A DNA stretch of 64,000 bases from an uncultured cyanobacterium (GTDB lineage: Bacteria > Cyanobacteriota > Cyanobacteriia > PCC-6307 > Cyanobiaceae), in assembly GCA_903871775.1 (NCBI GenBank), contig CAIQIA010000021.1, positions 24,523 through 88,522 of the forward strand, in the 5' to 3' direction. The position numbers and the translations under genes were made by a program. Under the pieces are notes generated by a model, which saw nothing but the letters and a program-made list of their open reading frames with translations, ran no database searches and had not been told where the DNA came from. Below are positions 17,065 to 27,550 of the stretch, piece after piece (within the stretch, counting starts at the first letter, position 1; every line of letters begins with the position of its first letter).

Positions 17065-17916
17065 TCAGGGCAGTTCGAGGCTGATCGGCCCCAGCCGTGA
17101 GCAGCGGAAGTCGTCGAGCACCCGGGTGGCCATCCGCCCCCGGTCACCACTGGTGTGCCGCTGGGCCGCTGCCGTGAGCCAGGGGTCGGGGTCGGCGTCG
17201 TCGATCCCGTAGCGCTGCCGCAGGACCCCGGGCGCCACCCCCGCCGAGGGCTGGCCGCCCAGGCGGGCGACCAGGCCGAGAAACGCCAGGGCGACCGCTT
17301 CGTCGTCGTAGGCCGCCTGGCCGATGTCATCGCAGAGCGCCAGGTGCAGGGCGGCCTGCTGGTCGTCGAGCCGGGCGGGCAGCACCCCGGGGGCATCGAG
17401 CAGGTCCAGCTCCTGCCCCAGCCGCACCCAGCGCAGGCTGCGGGTGACGCCGGCCCGGCGGGCGCTGTCGACCACCTTCTGGCGCACGAGACGGTTGATC
17501 AGGGCCGATTTGCCGACGTTGGGGAAGCCGAGCATCAGGGCCCGCACCGGTCGCGGTCGCATGCCCCGGTTGTGGCGGCGGGCATTGAGGGCATCGCCGG
17601 CCCTGATCGCCGCCTGCTGCAGCTGCTTCACGCCGGTGCCGACCCGGGCATCGCACCACCAGGGGGTGAGGTCGCGGGCCCGGAACCAGCCATCCCAGGC
17701 GAGCCGCGCCGCCGGGGTCACCATGTCGACCCGGTTGAGCACCAGCAGGTGCTGCTTGCCCCGCATCCAGCGCTGCAGATGCGGATGGCCCGTGGCGGCG
17801 GGGATGCGGGCATCGCGCACCTCGATCACCAGGTCGACCTTCTCGAGACTGGCGCTGAGGGCCCGTTCCGCCTTGGCGATGTGGCCCGGAAACCACTGGA
17901 TCGTCGGCGCCGTCAA
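17065..17916 (-). CDS. rbgA: Ribosome biogenesis GTPase RbgA/YlqF
   Basis: 283 aa. The G motifs occur in permuted order, as in the YlqF/RbgA family: NRVD (G4) before GFPNVGKSALINRL (G1), then DAPG (G3). The N-terminus QWFPGHIAKAERAL is the family signature. It helps late assembly of the 50S subunit. The start at 17916 overlaps the stop of the universal stress gene by four bases, giving a two-gene operon. Confidence 0.93.
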   Translation of the reverse strand: MTAPTIQWFPGHIAKAERALSASLEKVDLVIEVRDARIPAATGHPHLQRWMRGKQHLLVLNRVDMVTPAARLAWDGWFRARDLTPWWCDARVGTGVKQLQQAAIRAGDALNARRHNRGMRPRPVRALMLGFPNVGKSALINRLVRQKVVDSARRAGVTRSLRWVRLGQELDLLDAPGVLPARLDDQQAALHLALCDDIGQAAYDDEAVALAFLGLVARLGGQPSAGVAPGVLRQRYGIDDADPDPWLTAAAQRHTSGDRGRMATRVLDDFRCSRLGPISLELP

Positions 17917-18299
17917 GGCACCACCATCACCGGGCAGGGCGCCAGCTGGATCACCCGGGCGGCGGTGCTGGGTTCGTCGCTCTCGAGGCTGAGGCCGCGG
18001 GTGCCCATCACGATCAGGTCGGCCTCGATCTCATCGGCCACATCACCGATCACGAAGGCGGGCTTGCCCTGGCGTTCGATCACCTCACAGGCCACCCCCG
18101 CCCGCTCGAAGGTGTCGCGGGCCTGCTCCAGCAGCCGCGACACATCGGCCGGATCCGCCATGGTGCCCCCGGGCTCCGCTTCCACCACCGACAGCAGCAC
18201 CAGCCGGCTGCTGTGCTGCTGCACCAGCCTGAGCACCGTGGCCGCCGTCTCCAGGGCGGCCCGGCCGTGGTCAATGGGATAGAGAACGGTGTCGAACAT
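17913..18299 (-). CDS. Universal stress protein (UspA family)
   Basis: 128 aa single-domain Usp. It starts MFDTVLYPIDHG, and has the conserved late strand and loop LIVMGTRGLSLE, close to the GxxG...S ATP-binding motif but with GTRG followed by a shortened loop, so nucleotide binding is uncertain. The end is QLAPCPVMVV, typical of the family. It heads the operon with rbgA and is divergent from pgk. Confidence 0.88.
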   Translation of the reverse strand: MFDTVLYPIDHGRAALETAATVLRLVQQHSSRLVLLSVVEAEPGGTMADPADVSRLLEQARDTFERAGVACEVIERQGKPAFVIGDVADEIEADLIVMGTRGLSLESDEPSTAARVIQLAPCPVMVVP

Positions 18300-18420
18300 C
18301 GGGAAACCAGCGCAGGGACCGGGGCGAGCGGCTGACGCACTGTCCTTGTCCTAGCTCCTCAGGGTGCCCGCGCAAGGGCTTGGCACGGTAATGTCTCGGC
18401 GCCGTTCCCAGCCCCATCCC

Positions 18421-19629
18421 ATGCCGAAGCGTTCCCTCAGCACCCTTTCGGGCGACGAGCTCCGCGGCAAGCGGGTGCTGGTGCGGGTCGACTTCAACGT
18501 GCCCCTGGATGACGCCGGTGCCATCACCGATGACACCCGCATCCGCGCCGCCCTGCCCACGATCAATGATCTGATCGGCAAGGGCTCCCGGGTGATCCTG
18601 GCGGCCCACTTCGGCCGGCCCAAGGGCAAGGTGAACGAAGACATGCGCCTCACCCCCGTGGCGGCCCGCCTGGCTGAGCTGCTCGGCCGCCCCGTGGTCA
18701 AGACCGACAGCTGCATCGGCCCCGACGCCGAGGCCAAGGTGGCCGCCATGGCCGATGGCGATGTGGTGCTGCTGGAGAACGTGCGCTTCTTCGCGGAAGA
18801 AGAGGCGAACGAGCCCGGTTTCGCCGCCGAGTTGGCCAAGCTGGCCGATGTGTACGTGAACGACGCCTTCGGCGCCGCCCACCGGGCCCATGCCTCCACC
18901 GAAGGGGTGACCAAGGCCCTCAGCCCCAGCGTGGCCGGCTACCTGATGGAAAAGGAACTGCAGTACCTGCAGGGTGCCATTGATGCCCCCAAGCGCCCTC
19001 TGGCGGCGATCGTGGGCGGCTCCAAGGTGAGCTCCAAGATCGGTGTGCTCGAGGCGCTGCTCGACAAGTGCGACAAGATCCTGGTCGGCGGCGGCATGAT
19101 CTTCACCTTCTACAAGGCCCGGGGCCTGTCCGTCGGCAAGAGCCTGGTGGAAGACGACAAGCTCGGGCTGGCCAAGGAGCTGGAGGCCAAGGCTGCGGCC
19201 AAGGGCGTGCAGCTGCTGCTGCCCACCGATGTGGTGCTGGCCGACAACTTCGCCCCCGACGCCAACAGCCAGATCGCCAAGGTCGACGCCATCCCCGACG
19301 GCTGGATGGGCCTCGACATCGGCCCCGATTCGGTCAAGGAGTTCCAGGCTGCCCTCGCCGACTGCCAGACCGTGATCTGGAACGGCCCCATGGGCGTGTT
19401 CGAGTTCGACCGGTTCGCCGCCGGCACCAACGCCATCGCCACCACCCTCGCTGATCTGAGCGGCAAGGGCTGCTGCACGATCATCGGCGGTGGCGACTCG
19501 GTGGCGGCCGTCGAGAAGGCCGGTCTGGCCGACCGCATGTCGCACATCTCCACCGGTGGTGGCGCGAGCCTCGAGCTGCTTGAAGGCAAGGTGCTGCCCG
19601 GGGTGGCCGCCCTCGACGAGGCGGCCTGA
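18421..19629 (+). CDS. pgk: Phosphoglycerate kinase
   Basis: 402 aa. RVDFNVPLD near the N-terminus, HFGRPKGK, and [13 protein letters not shown] followed by [13 protein letters not shown] at the C-terminus are the diagnostic PGK motifs. It converts 1,3-bisphosphoglycerate and ADP to 3-phosphoglycerate and ATP, and works in the reverse direction in the Calvin cycle. The start [11 protein letters not shown] is the usual one. A 121-bp region separates it from the divergent stress gene and should hold both promoters; I see no convincing -35/-10 pair there. Confidence 0.97.
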   Translation: MPKRSLSTLSGDELRGKRVLVRVDFNVPLDDAGAITDDTRIRAALPTINDLIGKGSRVILAAHFGRPKGKVNEDMRLTPVAARLAELLGRPVVKTDSCIGPDAEAKVAAMADGDVVLLENVRFFAEEEANEPGFAAELAKLADVYVNDAFGAAHRAHASTEGVTKALSPSVAGYLMEKELQYLQGAIDAPKRPLAAIVGGSKVSSKIGVLEALLDKCDKILVGGGMIFTFYKARGLSVGKSLVEDDKLGLAKELEAKAAAKGVQLLLPTDVVLADNFAPDANSQIAKVDAIPDGWMGLDIGPDSVKEFQAALADCQTVIWNGPMGVFEFDRFAAGTNAIATTLADLSGKGCCTIIGGGDSVAAVEKAGLADRMSHISTGGGASLELLEGKVLPGVAALDEAA

Positions 19630-19643
19630 CCCCGTCTGGCGCG

Positions 19644-20099
19644 TCAGAGGTTCCCGGGGGTCTCGCCGCTGCCGCCCTGGCGCAGCAGTTGCTTCCGCCG
19701 CTCGGGAGGCTCGGGCAGGTTGAACTGCTGGCGCAGGGCCCTGGCCTGGGCACGCATGTCGTCCCTCAGGCGCTTCAGGGCCTCGCGCTCCTGCTGATGG
19801 CAGGCCTGGGCGGCCCGGTCGTCGGCGGCGGCCTTCAGGCAGCGCTCGTCGTTGTCGAGGATGGCCAGTCGCCCTTCCTGGTGGCGTTGCAGCAGGGTGC
19901 GCTGGACGCTGATCATCTTCAGCTGCTGTTCGCGGGTCAGCTGGGGGCGGTCAGGCCGGTCGGCCGACCAGGGGCCCTCGGCACGGACACCGGGGGCTCC
20001 GGCCAGCAGACCGGCGCCCCAGGCCATGGCCAGCAAGGCAACCCCCAGGCGTGGGGTCATGGGGCGTCGGTTCCTCAGGCGTGGGATGAACGAAGGCAT
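19644..20099 (-). CDS. Small secreted helical protein, unknown
   Basis: About 151 aa (138 if the ATG at 20060 is used). After RNRRPMTPR there is a signal-peptide-like stretch LGVALLAMAWGAGLLAGAPGVRA. The mature part is charged and helical (TREQQLKMISVQRTLLQRHQ, EREALKRLRDDMRAQARAL) with two cysteines (ERCLKAAADD, QACHQQ). It resembles periplasmic coiled-coil or Spy-like proteins in style only. Function unknown. Confidence 0.55.
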   Translation of the reverse strand: MPSFIPRLRNRRPMTPRLGVALLAMAWGAGLLAGAPGVRAEGPWSADRPDRPQLTREQQLKMISVQRTLLQRHQEGRLAILDNDERCLKAAADDRAAQACHQQEREALKRLRDDMRAQARALRQQFNLPEPPERRKQLLRQGGSGETPGNL

Positions 20100-20122
20100 C
20101 AGCGAAACACTGCGGACGCTGC

Positions 20123-20311
20123 TCAGTGTCTGGGGTCGCTGTTGCCCTGATGTGACCCCGGCAACGCCAGGTCTGACGAGTCGTGACCATCCCCCGTCGG
20201 CAGCTCCAGCAGCTCCCGCAGCCAGAGGCTGAGGCGCCCTGACAGGCGCCCGTCCTGATGGCGCTGCAGGGCTTCGAGCAGCACCGGCGAGTTGATCCAG
20301 ACCGGAGCCAT
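20123..20311 (-). CDS. Possible small protein, unknown
   Basis: 62 aa starting MAPVWINSPVLLEALQRHQD with an amphipathic helix (SGRLSLWLRELLELP) and a polar His/Ser tail. The first 45 residues look like real protein rather than a shadow, and no other frame here is better. There is no neighbour-based clue. Moderate to low confidence. Confidence 0.4.
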   Translation of the reverse strand: MAPVWINSPVLLEALQRHQDGRLSGRLSLWLRELLELPTGDGHDSSDLALPGSHQGNSDPRH

Positions 20312-20383
20312 CGATGGCGCGCCAGACCCTGGCAGTCTCCCGGGCGCGGCTGGGGGCCACAAGGGGGGCGGGGTGGAAGAGAT

Positions 20384-21142
20384 TCAGCGGCGGGAGACGA
20401 TCCGCACCAGGCGGCTGACGCTCACGGTGCCCTCGGGATGGAGCAGCATCACCGCCCAGAACTGCTGACCGGGCTTGTACGGCGCCTGGATCCGCTTGAA
20501 GATGCCGCCGGCGGTCAGGGCCCCCAGCTGCAGATCGGGGCTGCGCAGGCTGCGCTGGGCCTCCGCCGGGATCTCGCCGACCCCGCCGGCCAGCATCGTC
20601 TCCTTGAGGGGTTCGTCGAGAACCACATCGATGTCGTAACGCTGGCCCGTGAGCACCTCCTCGGGCATCAGCACCGCCACCGGCAGGTCCCGTTCACCGC
20701 TGCGCACGATCGATTCCTCGGCGAGCACCTCCTGGCTGGAGAGCCGGTTGCCCTGCTGTCGCACCGCCAGCCGCTGGTTGGCCTCGAGCCGGAACGTGCG
20801 GCCCGCCTCCTGGCGGCTCCCGGTCACTTTCACCAGCAGGGTGCTGCGGCCATCGGGCAGGTCTGGGCCGTTGGTGATGCTCCAGCGGGCATCGCTGAAG
20901 GCCTGGCGCAGCAGCTGGTGGCGGTTCTCGAGACGTCCTGGATCGAGCCCCGGGCCGTTCTCCACGAGACCGCGCAGGCCATCGTTGCCGGAGCGGTTCA
21001 GGGCCTGCTCCAGGTTGCGCAGCAGCGGATCGCTCACCCGGGCCCCGGCGGGCAACGATCCGGGGCCGAGGCCAAGCACCAGGGCAGCGGCCAGGGTCAG
21101 GCACGAGCCCCGCTGCCTGCTCCGGGACGGCTGCCGCTGCAT
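20384..21142 (-). CDS. Secreted protein of unknown function
   Basis: 252 aa from MQRQPSRSRQ. A signal peptide (LTLAAALVLGLGPGSLPAGA) precedes a mostly beta-strand domain with STLLVKVTGSRQ, RLEANQRLAVRQQ and YDIDVVLDEPL. The last part contains FWAVMLLHPEGTVSV. The pattern is seen in picocyanobacteria, but I do not recognise a named domain. It is divergent from murG, 53 bp away, and could be an envelope protein; that is context-based inference. Confidence 0.65.
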   Translation of the reverse strand: MQRQPSRSRQRGSCLTLAAALVLGLGPGSLPAGARVSDPLLRNLEQALNRSGNDGLRGLVENGPGLDPGRLENRHQLLRQAFSDARWSITNGPDLPDGRSTLLVKVTGSRQEAGRTFRLEANQRLAVRQQGNRLSSQEVLAEESIVRSGERDLPVAVLMPEEVLTGQRYDIDVVLDEPLKETMLAGGVGEIPAEAQRSLRSPDLQLGALTAGGIFKRIQAPYKPGQQFWAVMLLHPEGTVSVSRLVRIVSRR

Positions 21143-21195
21143 CGTGAACCAGGTTCGACGGTCCAACTAACTTAGGCGCCGCCCTCCCTGCGTCC

Positions 21196-22275
21196 ATGCC
21201 CCGGCTTCTCATTGCCGCCAGCGGCACCGGTGGTCACCTCTTCCCGGCCCTGGCGGTGGCCGACCGGCTCGCTGACCGCTGGCAGGTCTCCTGGGTGGGC
21301 GTCCCTGATCGGCTCGAGACCACGCTGGTGCCCGAGCGCTACCCGCTGACCACCGTCAGGGCCGGAGGGTTGCAGGGTCGCGGCCTGCGCAAGCTGCTGC
21401 AGCTGCTGCAGCTGATCGGCAGCAGCGGGCCCGTGTGGCGCCTGATCCGCCGCCGCAACGTGACGGTGGTGTTCACCACCGGCGGCTACATCGCCGCGCC
21501 GGCGATCCTGGCCGCCCGCTGGACGGGCCGGCCGGTGGTGCTGCACGAGTCGAACGCCGTGCCGGGGCGGGTCACCCGCCTGCTGGGGCGCCACTGCACC
21601 CAGGTGGCCCTGGGGCTGCCCCAGGCCGCTGCGCACCTGCCCCGCTGCCGCCCGCTGGTCACCGGCACCCCCGTCCGCCAGGCCTTTCTGGAGCCTGCCC
21701 CCTGCCCCGACTGGGTCCCCCAGGGGGCCGGGCCCCTGCTGCTGGTGATCGGTGGCAGCCAGGGAGCGGTGGGCCTCAACCGGATGGTGCGGGCGGCCCT
21801 GCCGCCCCTGCTGGCGGTCGGCTGCCGGGTGGTGCACCTCAGCGGTTCCCAGGATCCCGAGGCCGGCAGCCTGCAGCATCCGGCCTACGTCGAACGACCG
21901 TTCAGCGACGAGATCCCCGGGTTGCTGCAGCACGCCGATCTGGCCATCAGCCGTTCCGGCGCCGGCAGCCTCAGCGAGCTGGCCGTCTGCGCCACTCCAG
22001 CCCTGCTCGTGCCCTTCCCCCAGGCGGCCGACGACCATCAGACCGCCAATGCCGAGGCGGCGGTGGCGGTGGGGGCCGCGGTGCTGCTGCGGCAGCATCC
22101 GCCCGCCGAGGCGGGCCTGCTGCGGGCCCTCTGGCGCCTGCTCGGGCCCCGCCTGCGGGGGGCCGACCCCGCCGCCGATCCGTTGGTGGACCTGGCCGGC
22201 GGCATGGAGCGACTGGCGGTGCGGGATGCGGACCGGCGGCTGGCCTATCTGTTGGAAGACCTGCAGGAGCACTGA
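21196..22275 (+). CDS. murG: UDP-GlcNAc:lipid-I GlcNAc transferase MurG
   Basis: 359 aa. The N-terminus [19 protein letters not shown] has the G-loop and catalytic His of Mur[18 protein letters not shown] and [10 protein letters not shown] are also diagnostic, as is [12 protein letters not shown] near the C-terminus. It adds GlcNAc to lipid I to give lipid II at the inner face of the plasma membrane. The stop codon abuts the ATG of the moxR gene with no gap, so murG is the first gene of a four-gene operon. Confidence 0.96.
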   Translation: MPRLLIAASGTGGHLFPALAVADRLADRWQVSWVGVPDRLETTLVPERYPLTTVRAGGLQGRGLRKLLQLLQLIGSSGPVWRLIRRRNVTVVFTTGGYIAAPAILAARWTGRPVVLHESNAVPGRVTRLLGRHCTQVALGLPQAAAHLPRCRPLVTGTPVRQAFLEPAPCPDWVPQGAGPLLLVIGGSQGAVGLNRMVRAALPPLLAVGCRVVHLSGSQDPEAGSLQHPAYVERPFSDEIPGLLQHADLAISRSGAGSLSELAVCATPALLVPFPQAADDHQTANAEAAVAVGAAVLLRQHPPAEAGLLRALWRLLGPRLRGADPAADPLVDLAGGMERLAVRDADRRLAYLLEDLQEH

Positions 22276-23182
<907 letters not shown>

Positions 23183-23196
<14 letters not shown>

Positions 23197-24091
23197 GCCG
23201 CGTCGGTTCCCGCCGGTCCGCTGCACCGACGCGCTGCAGTTCACCCTGCGCAACGTCTATGTCGTCCCGAGCCGCTTCGGCTGGTGCTGGCTGCTGGCCT
23301 GTCTGCTGCTGCTGGTGCTGGCGTTCAACAGCGGAGCAGCGGCCCCGCTGCTGCTGGCGGGCCTCTGCCTGGGGCTGTTTCTGCTGGCCCTGCTCCTCAC
23401 GCCGCTGAACCTGCGGGGTCTGCGGTTGCGGGCCGGGGAGCCCGCCCCGGGGTTCGCCGATGGACGGCTGCATTACCCCCTCCTCAGCCACACCCACCGG
23501 CGCCACGGGGCCGTGGGCCTGCGCCTGCTGCGGGCCCCCTTCCCCGTCCAGCCGCCCAGGGTCGACATCGGCCCGGGGGAGGGGCGGCTGAGCCTGGTCT
23601 GGCGACCGCAGGGGCGGGGGCTGCAGCATCCGGGGCCGATCGTGGTCGAGTCGTGGGCGCCGCTGGGGCTGTTCCGCTGCTGGGGGGTCTGGCGGCCGCC
23701 CGTGCGGCAGCTCGTGTACCCGGCGCCGCAGCCAGGGCCTGTGGACCGGTGGTGTCCGCCGCAGAGCGAGCGGGAAGGAGAGGGCGACTGGTGGGACCTC
23801 ACGGCCCACCGGCCCGAGGACGGCCTGGCACGGGTTGCCTGGGGGGTGCTGGCCCGTGGGGGCGGCTGGCAGCGGCGGCGTTTCTCCGGCGAGGGGCAGG
23901 CCGCCCAGTGGCTGCAGCCTGATCCGGCCCTGCCGCGGGAGAGGGCCCTCGCGGCCCTGACGGCGGCCGTGTTGCAGGCCGATCGGGCGGGGCTCATCTA
24001 TGGCCTTCGTCTCGACGGCCTCGACGAACCACCGGGCCGGGGCCGGGCCCATCGCGACCGCTGCCTCGCCGCCCTGGCCCTGGCGCCATGA
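23183..24091 (+). CDS. DUF58-domain membrane protein
   Basis: 302 aa starting MPSAEPRRFPP inside the end of moxR. Two adjacent membrane helices (WCWLLACLLLLVLAF and LLLAGLCLGLFLLALLL) precede a soluble part with VVESWAPLGLFRCW, a segment typical of DUF58 proteins. It also has GEGDWWDLTAHRPEDGLARV and WGVLARGGGWQRRRFSGEG. These proteins are partners of MoxR, possibly with a degenerate vWA-like fold. The gene ends in a four-base overlap (ATGA) with the next. Confidence 0.8.
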
Positions 24092-25992
24092 CCACCGCCG
24101 ATCGCCTGCTGCAGCTGGCCCTGCTGCTGCTGGTGCTGCTGCAGATCCCCCTGGGCCCCCCGGCCCTTCTGCCCGTGCTGCTGCCCGTGGTGGTGCTGCT
24201 GCTGCGGGGCCGGCCCCTGCCGTCGCGGCTGGCCCCCCTGCCGGTGCTGCCCTGGCTGCTGCTGTTTCCCTGGGGCGACCGGGACCGTTGGCTGGCGGCG
24301 GCGGTGCTGGGGCTGCTGCTGCTGGCGGGCCTCCTGTGGCTCGAGGCCCGCCAGGAGGGGGCGGGCCCCGACCGGCGTCGCCGCAGCGTGCTGATGCTGC
24401 TGGTGCTCGCGGCCCTGCAGGGGGTGCTGGCCCCCGACCTGCTGCCGGCCCTGGGGCAGATCCTGGCCGTGCTGCTGGCCGTCGCGGCCCTGGTCGCGGG
24501 GGAGGTTGTGCCGCCGCTGCGGGTGCGGCGGCTGGCGTGGACGGCATTGCTGCTGCCGGCGGCGGCCCTGCCGTTGGTGTTGACGCTCTTTCTGCTGCTG
24601 CCGCGGCTGCCGCCGCTCTGGTCCCTGCCGACGGGCTCGGGCACCGCCGTCACCGGCCTGTCGGAACGCCTGGAGCCCGGCAGCCTGGCCCGGCTGGTCC
24701 GCTCGGACGCCCTTGCCCTGCGCGTGCTGCTGCCCGGCGCGCCCCCGCCGCCCCAGGAGCGTTACTGGCGGGTGCTCGTGCAGGACCGCAGCGACGGCCG
24801 GAGCTGGTGGGCGGCGCCGGCGGCGCCGTTGCTGCCTGTGTCTTCCCGACTCCGCCCCAGCAACGACGGCCCCTTGTGGATGAGCGAACCCGGCGATCTG
24901 ACGGTCCTCCCCTGGCCCGGTGCCGGCGAGCCAGCGGAGGCCCCCCTGCGGATCGATGCCCGCGGACAGCTGCAGACCCCGCCAGGCGCCGGCAGCCGGC
25001 GCTGGCGCTATCGGTTCACCGCCGCTGCCGCGGCCTGGCGACAGATCCCGCCGGAGCCCCTCGACCGGGCCCTGCCCGCGGCGGTCAACCCCCGCCTGCA
25101 GGCCCTGGGGCAGAGCTGGGCTGGCCTCGCCCCTGCCGAGCGGCCGGAGGCCGCCCGCCGCTGGTTCCAGGCCCAGGGCTTCCGCTACAGCCTCGAGCCC
25201 GGCCCCCTGGATCCCGGCCATCCCCTCGACGACTTTCTCTTCGAGCGGCGGGTGGGGTTCTGCGAGCACCATGCCGCCGCCTTCACGGCGCTGATGCGGG
25301 CCGCCGGCCTGCCGGCTCGGGTGGTGAGCGGTTACCAGGGGGGCGAGTGGTTTCCGGCGCCGGGCGGCGGCGGCCTGCTGGAGGTGCGGCAGCGGGATGC
25401 CCACGCCTGGAGTGAGGTCTGGCTGCCGGAGGCGGGCTGGCAACGGGTCGATCCCACGGCCTGGGTGGCTCCCACACGGCTGGAGGCCGGCCTGGAGGCC
25501 CAGCTCGATCCGGAGGAGCGGCGCCGGCTCGGCGGCCTGCCGCTCTGGAGTCGTCTCGACAGGGCCTGGGCCCGCTGGGTCATCGGCTTCGATGCCGGCG
25601 ATCAGCGGCGGCTGCTGGCGGGCCTGCCCGGCCACGGCAGCCGCTGGCAGGGGCTGCTGGGTCTGGGGGCGATGGCATTGGCCATCGGCCTCGGGGCGCT
25701 GCTGATCAGTGTCGGGCTGCCCAGGGTCACCGCAGCCGACCCCCTGCGCCGCCAGCTCGACCGCAGCCTGCGGCGCTGTGCCCGCCGGGGGCTGGGTCCG
25801 GCCCCCGGCGAGGGGCTGCACCACTGGCGGCAGCGGGTCAGTGCCGCCCGGCCCGATCTGCGGGGGCTGCTGCTGCGGATCGAGGGGCTCTACGGCCGTC
25901 TGCGGTTTGCCCCGCAGGCGCCGCCACCGGCCGTGGCCAGACACCTGCGGCGCCTGGATCGCCGCCTGGCCCGCCGCCTGCGGGGCCGGTGA
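24088..25992 (+). CDS. Transglutaminase-like membrane protein (TgpA family)
   Basis: 634 aa. The first 190 residues are five or six membrane helices, very rich in Leu. A periplasmic domain follows with the Cys-His-Asp triad of transglutaminase-like proteases: RRVGFCEHHAAAFTALMR, RDAHAWSEVW and RVDPTAW. A further helix near residue 535 (MALAIGLGALLIS) is followed by a basic C-terminal domain. The layout is that of Pseudomonas TgpA. With murG in front, a role in wall or envelope remodelling is plausible but not shown. Confidence 0.88.
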   Translation: MTTADRLLQLALLLLVLLQIPLGPPALLPVLLPVVVLLLRGRPLPSRLAPLPVLPWLLLFPWGDRDRWLAAAVLGLLLLAGLLWLEARQEGAGPDRRRRSVLMLLVLAALQGVLAPDLLPALGQILAVLLAVAALVAGEVVPPLRVRRLAWTALLLPAAALPLVLTLFLLLPRLPPLWSLPTGSGTAVTGLSERLEPGSLARLVRSDALALRVLLPGAPPPPQERYWRVLVQDRSDGRSWWAAPAAPLLPVSSRLRPSNDGPLWMSEPGDLTVLPWPGAGEPAEAPLRIDARGQLQTPPGAGSRRWRYRFTAAAAAWRQIPPEPLDRALPAAVNPRLQALGQSWAGLAPAERPEAARRWFQAQGFRYSLEPGPLDPGHPLDDFLFERRVGFCEHHAAAFTALMRAAGLPARVVSGYQGGEWFPAPGGGGLLEVRQRDAHAWSEVWLPEAGWQRVDPTAWVAPTRLEAGLEAQLDPEERRRLGGLPLWSRLDRAWARWVIGFDAGDQRRLLAGLPGHGSRWQGLLGLGAMALAIGLGALLISVGLPRVTAADPLRRQLDRSLRRCARRGLGPAPGEGLHHWRQRVSAARPDLRGLLLRIEGLYGRLRFAPQAPPPAVARHLRRLDRRLARRLRGR

Positions 25993-25995
25993 CCC

Positions 25996-26541
25996 TCAGC
26001 CGTGGCTGCGGGGACCGGCGGCGCCAGCCGCGGCAGCGGGGGCCTCGGCCAGGACGCTCTGGCTGCCCACCCCCGCCAGCTCGGGCAGCGCATCGCCGCT
26101 CTCGAGGGCCAGGGCCAGCTGCTCCAGCTCCTGGGGCTGGCGGCGGCCGATCGACCGCCCCCGGTCCTGGCCATCGGGGCCGAACAGCTCCAGGTGGGGG
26201 ATGCCGTTGACCTCCCACTGCAGCAGCTGCGGTTCCCAGACGGGGTTGTCCACGTTCAGCAGCACCACGTCGAGGTCGCCGTGGCGCCGCTCCAACGCTT
26301 CCATCGCCGGAGCCATCGCCAGGCACGACTCGCACCAGTCGGCGTAGAACTCGACCAGGGTGGGGCGGCCGTTCGTCAGGGCTTCGGCCAGGGGTGGCGA
26401 CTGCCGGGCCATGCGGTCGAGGGCGGCCTCCGGACCGAGCCGCAGCCGCAGGCCCACCAGGGCCACCGCCACCAGGGCGAGGGCCAGCAGCAGCCAGCGC
26501 AGCACGCCCGGCAGGGCCGGGCTTCCGGAGGAGGAGGTCAT
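25996..26541 (-). CDS. Membrane-anchored thioredoxin-like protein (TxlA/HCF164 type)
   Basis: 181 aa from MTSSSGSPAL. One N-terminal membrane helix (VLRWLLLALALVAVALVGL), then a thioredoxin fold with the active site EFYADWCESCLAM and the cis-Pro loop NGIPHLELF. The WCESC active site, single anchor and Gln/Glu-rich end fit the cyanobacterial TxlA / plant HCF164 group that supplies reductant for cytochrome maturation. A Pro/Ala tail closes the protein. It converges on tgpA with a 3-bp gap. Confidence 0.82.
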   Translation of the reverse strand: MTSSSGSPALPGVLRWLLLALALVAVALVGLRLRLGPEAALDRMARQSPPLAEALTNGRPTLVEFYADWCESCLAMAPAMEALERRHGDLDVVLLNVDNPVWEPQLLQWEVNGIPHLELFGPDGQDRGRSIGRRQPQELEQLALALESGDALPELAGVGSQSVLAEAPAAAAGAAGPRSHG

Positions 26542-26591
26542 GCCGGGGACGACAGGCGCTGCCATGCTGGCAGTCCTGCCCCTGCGACGCG

Positions 26592-26996
26592 GTGAAGCGG
26601 CGTCTCACCCTGCATTTCCCGCGCGAGCTGGTGCATCAGCCGATCACCTACCGGCTGGCGGTCGATTTCGATGTGGCGGCCCGCATCATCCGCGCCCAGA
26701 TGGCGCCCAACCAGCGGGGCACGATGGTGCTCGAGCTTTCCGGAGACATCGACGAGCTGGCGGCGGCCCAGCACTGGCTCCAGTCGCTGGGGCTCGAGAT
26801 CGCCGCGGCCGGTGGCGAGATCCGCATCGATCCCGAGCGCTGCGTCGACTGCGGCCTCTGTTCCGGTGTCTGTCCCAGCGGCGCCCTGCGCTGCAAGGCT
26901 CCAGACTGGCGCCTCACCTTTGACCTCTCGCGCTGCGTTGTCTGCGAGCAGTGCATTCCCGCCTGCCCGCTGGATGCCATCAGCCTGGTTCTCTGA
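26592..26996 (+). CDS. NIL-domain ferredoxin with two [4Fe-4S] clusters
   Basis: 134 aa from a GTG (VKRRLTLHFP). The first 75 residues form a NIL domain (ELVHQPITYRLAVDF, GTMVLELSGD), the small domain also found at the end of MetN. The C-terminal half carries two ferredoxin motifs, CVDCGLCSGVCPSGAL and CVVCEQCIPACPLDAI. Similar proteins occur widely in cyanobacteria; their redox partner is unknown to me. A 50-bp gap separates it from the divergent thioredoxin gene, which suggests shared redox regulation. Confidence 0.87.
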   Translation: MKRRLTLHFPRELVHQPITYRLAVDFDVAARIIRAQMAPNQRGTMVLELSGDIDELAAAQHWLQSLGLEIAAAGGEIRIDPERCVDCGLCSGVCPSGALRCKAPDWRLTFDLSRCVVCEQCIPACPLDAISLVL

Positions 26997-27007
26997 GACG
27001 GCCCCGG

Positions 27008-27550
27008 ATGAGCATGTTCGCCAAATGGCTGCTGTTGCCCCTGCGGTTGCCGATGGTGCCGCTGCTGGGGTTCATCAGCTTCTATCTGGGGGTCCACTGG
27101 GGGATCGAGCAGGATCAGATCCGGGCTGCTTCCCCTGCGGGCCACTACTGGGATGAGGCCTACTGGGCCTTCACGGTGCTGCAGGTGGTGGCCCTGGTCT
27201 TCTTCTGCACCCTGCCCGATCTGGTGCTGCGGCAGGTGTCGCTGTTCATGGCGGCCAGCAAGGTGCTGACCCTGGTGATCACGCTGCTGCTGGTGGTGGT
27301 CGGCGGCATGTATCTGCTCTACCTGCCGGGGTTCATCGATCTGCTGGTGCTGGCCTGTGCGCTGCTGCTGGCCCGCCTTGACCTGGTCAGGGCCCGCATC
27401 TGGCCCCCCTCCTGGCTGGCGATGGTCGGCTTCACCGGCTACATCCTCTTCTGCGTCTTCTACGGCCATGCCCTCCACCACGAGATGCCGGCCAAGATCG
27501 AGGCCGTGCGGTCGCTGCTTCAGGGCCTGCTGCCGTTCAGCAGGCGGTAG
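27008..27550 (+). CDS. Four- or five-helix membrane protein, unknown
   Basis: 180 aa starting MSMFAKWLLL. Hydrophobic segments include WLLLPLRLPMVPLLGFISFYLG, FTVLQVVALVFFCTLP, VLTLVITLLLVVVGGMYLLYL, LLVLACALLLARL and WLAMVGFTGYILFCVFYG. Polar loops contain HYWDEAYW and HALHHEMP. No known domain recognised. Eleven bases follow the ferredoxin stop, so the two are probably co-transcribed. The 3' end overlaps the transglycosylase gene by 31 bp, tail to tail. Confidence 0.65.
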   Translation: MSMFAKWLLLPLRLPMVPLLGFISFYLGVHWGIEQDQIRAASPAGHYWDEAYWAFTVLQVVALVFFCTLPDLVLRQVSLFMAASKVLTLVITLLLVVVGGMYLLYLPGFIDLLVLACALLLARLDLVRARIWPPSWLAMVGFTGYILFCVFYGHALHHEMPAKIEAVRSLLQGLLPFSRR